Source: JBOGZD01 sp050697155 (GTDB taxonomy: Bacteria > Actinomycetota > Thermoleophilia > Solirubrobacterales > 70-9). From it: a DNA stretch of 5,870 nt. Each line of letters opens with the position of its first letter. The stretch's first letter is position 1. Position numbers and translations under genes: made by a program. Of the stretch, positions 5,309 to 5,870 are shown one piece after another. The notes beneath the pieces are model-generated. The model was not told the origin of the DNA. It made no database searches and saw only the letters and a program-made list of their open reading frames with translations. The stretch is taken from positions 1 to 5,870 of the forward strand of contig JBOGZD010000148.1 of assembly GCA_050697155.1 (NCBI GenBank). Direction: 5' to 3'.

Positions 5309-5870
5309 GTGAGCACTGAGCGCCCACATCCGGCGCGGCTCGACGACGAGCTGTGGGAGATCCCCGCATCGGCGCGGGCGGACATGCGGGTGCCGGCGCG
5401 AGTCTTCGCCAGCGCGGAGCTCCTCGCCGCGATCGAGGGCGACCGGTCGCTCGTCCAGCTTCAGAACGTCGCCACGCTGCCCGGGATCGTCGGCGCCGCG
5501 ATCGCGATGCCCGACATCCACGAGGGCTACGGGTTCCCGGTCGGCGGCCTCGCGGCGTTCGACCTCGACGACGGGGTGGTCTCCCCCGGGGGCGTCGGCT
5601 ACGACATCAACTGCGGTGTGCGGCTGCTCGCGCTGCCCCTCGACGCACAGGAGCTCGGCGACCGTCGCGAGCCGCTGGTGCACGAGATCTCGCGCCGCGT
5701 CCCCGCGGGCGCTGGGCGCGAGGGCGGGCTGCGCCTCCGCGGCGCGAAGCTCGACGCGGTCCTCCGGGAGGGACCGCGCGCTCTCGTCGCCGATCACGGG
5801 ATCGGCTCCGAGGCGGACGTCCGGCGCACGGAGTCCGAGGGCCGCCTCGACGGCGCCGACCCCGACCGGG
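5309..5870 (+). CDS. rtcB: RNA-splicing ligase RtcB (3'-truncated, N-terminal part)
   Basis: RtcB joins RNA 2',3'-cyclic phosphate or 3'-phosphate ends to 5'-OH ends using GTP and Mn2+. In archaea and animals it splices tRNA, in bacteria it mainly repairs RNA. The 187 visible residues hold MRVPARVFAS (26-35), LQNVATLPGI (51-60), MPDIHEGYGFPVGG (67-80) and SPGGVGYDINCGVRLL (92-107). Asp99 and Cys102 of DINCG correspond to the metal ligands Asp95 and Cys98 of the Pyrococcus enzyme. The histidine that becomes guanylylated and most other ligands lie beyond the right edge, since family members of this type have about 480 residues. The alignment with the archaeal enzyme favours GTG at 5309; GTG at 5303 is possible and TTG at 5270 less likely. 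No Shine-Dalgarno precedes any of them. No intein is present at the DINCG motif. The upstream archease gene is its known partner. Confidence 0.95.
   Translation, partial: MSTERPHPARLDDELWEIPASARADMRVPARVFASAELLAAIEGDRSLVQLQNVATLPGIVGAAIAMPDIHEGYGFPVGGLAAFDLDDGVVSPGGVGYDINCGVRLLALPLDAQELGDRREPLVHEISRRVPAGAGREGGLRLRGAKLDAVLREGPRALVADHGIGSEADVRRTESEGRLDGADPDR

Noticed and set aside
5297..5797. Open frame of 166 codons on the minus strand opposite rtcB
   Set aside because: The plus-strand frame carries highly conserved RtcB motifs throughout; the antisense frame shows no recognisable domain.

Overview
The window is a very GC-rich (about 70% or more by eye) stretch of bacterial housekeeping chromosome. 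Four of the five visible gene starts are GTG, and four of the five lack a Shine-Dalgarno sequence. The order mfd, membrane-anchored SurA/PrsA-like foldase, mazG recalls the mfd-mazG linkage of Actinobacteria. These traits, with the Ala/Arg/Glu-rich proteins, suggest a deep-branching actinobacterium, possibly of the Thermoleophilia (Solirubrobacterales/Gaiellales) type. That assignment is an inference from style and gene order; no marker gene here settles it.

Layout: (1) 1-2054 (+) is the C-terminal 683 codons of mfd, the transcription-repair coupling factor, cut by the left edge. (2) 2115-3497 (+) is a single-pass membrane-anchored SurA_N/parvulin-type foldase with a Cys-containing segment and a Pro/Gly/Ala repeat tail; its parvulin domain seems to lack the usual active-site histidines. 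(3) 3549-4202 (+) is mazG, a nucleoside triphosphate pyrophosphohydrolase with one intact and one eroded MazG domain. (4) 4225-4716 (-) is a YbaK/ProX-type aminoacyl-tRNA deacylase, convergent with mazG (22-nt gap). (5) 4764-5156 (+) is archease, divergent from the deacylase across 47 bp. (6) 5309-5870 (+) is the N-terminal 187 codons of rtcB, the RNA ligase that archease activates, cut by the right edge.

Functionally, the left block joins DNA repair at stalled RNA polymerase (Mfd), clearance of non-canonical NTPs (MazG) and extracytoplasmic protein folding. The right block is RNA-centred: archease and RtcB form the RNA ligation/repair pair, and the neighbouring deacylase edits mischarged tRNA. 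The non-coding gaps are short, the longest being 152 nt. They hold a phased CACTAG motif cluster before mazG, an overlapping divergent promoter candidate at 4748-4757, and a 7-bp stem-loop between archease and rtcB. I see no mobile element, CRISPR array, tRNA or rRNA. I did not find a clearly new multi-gene system; the leads are sequence-level oddities in otherwise known families.
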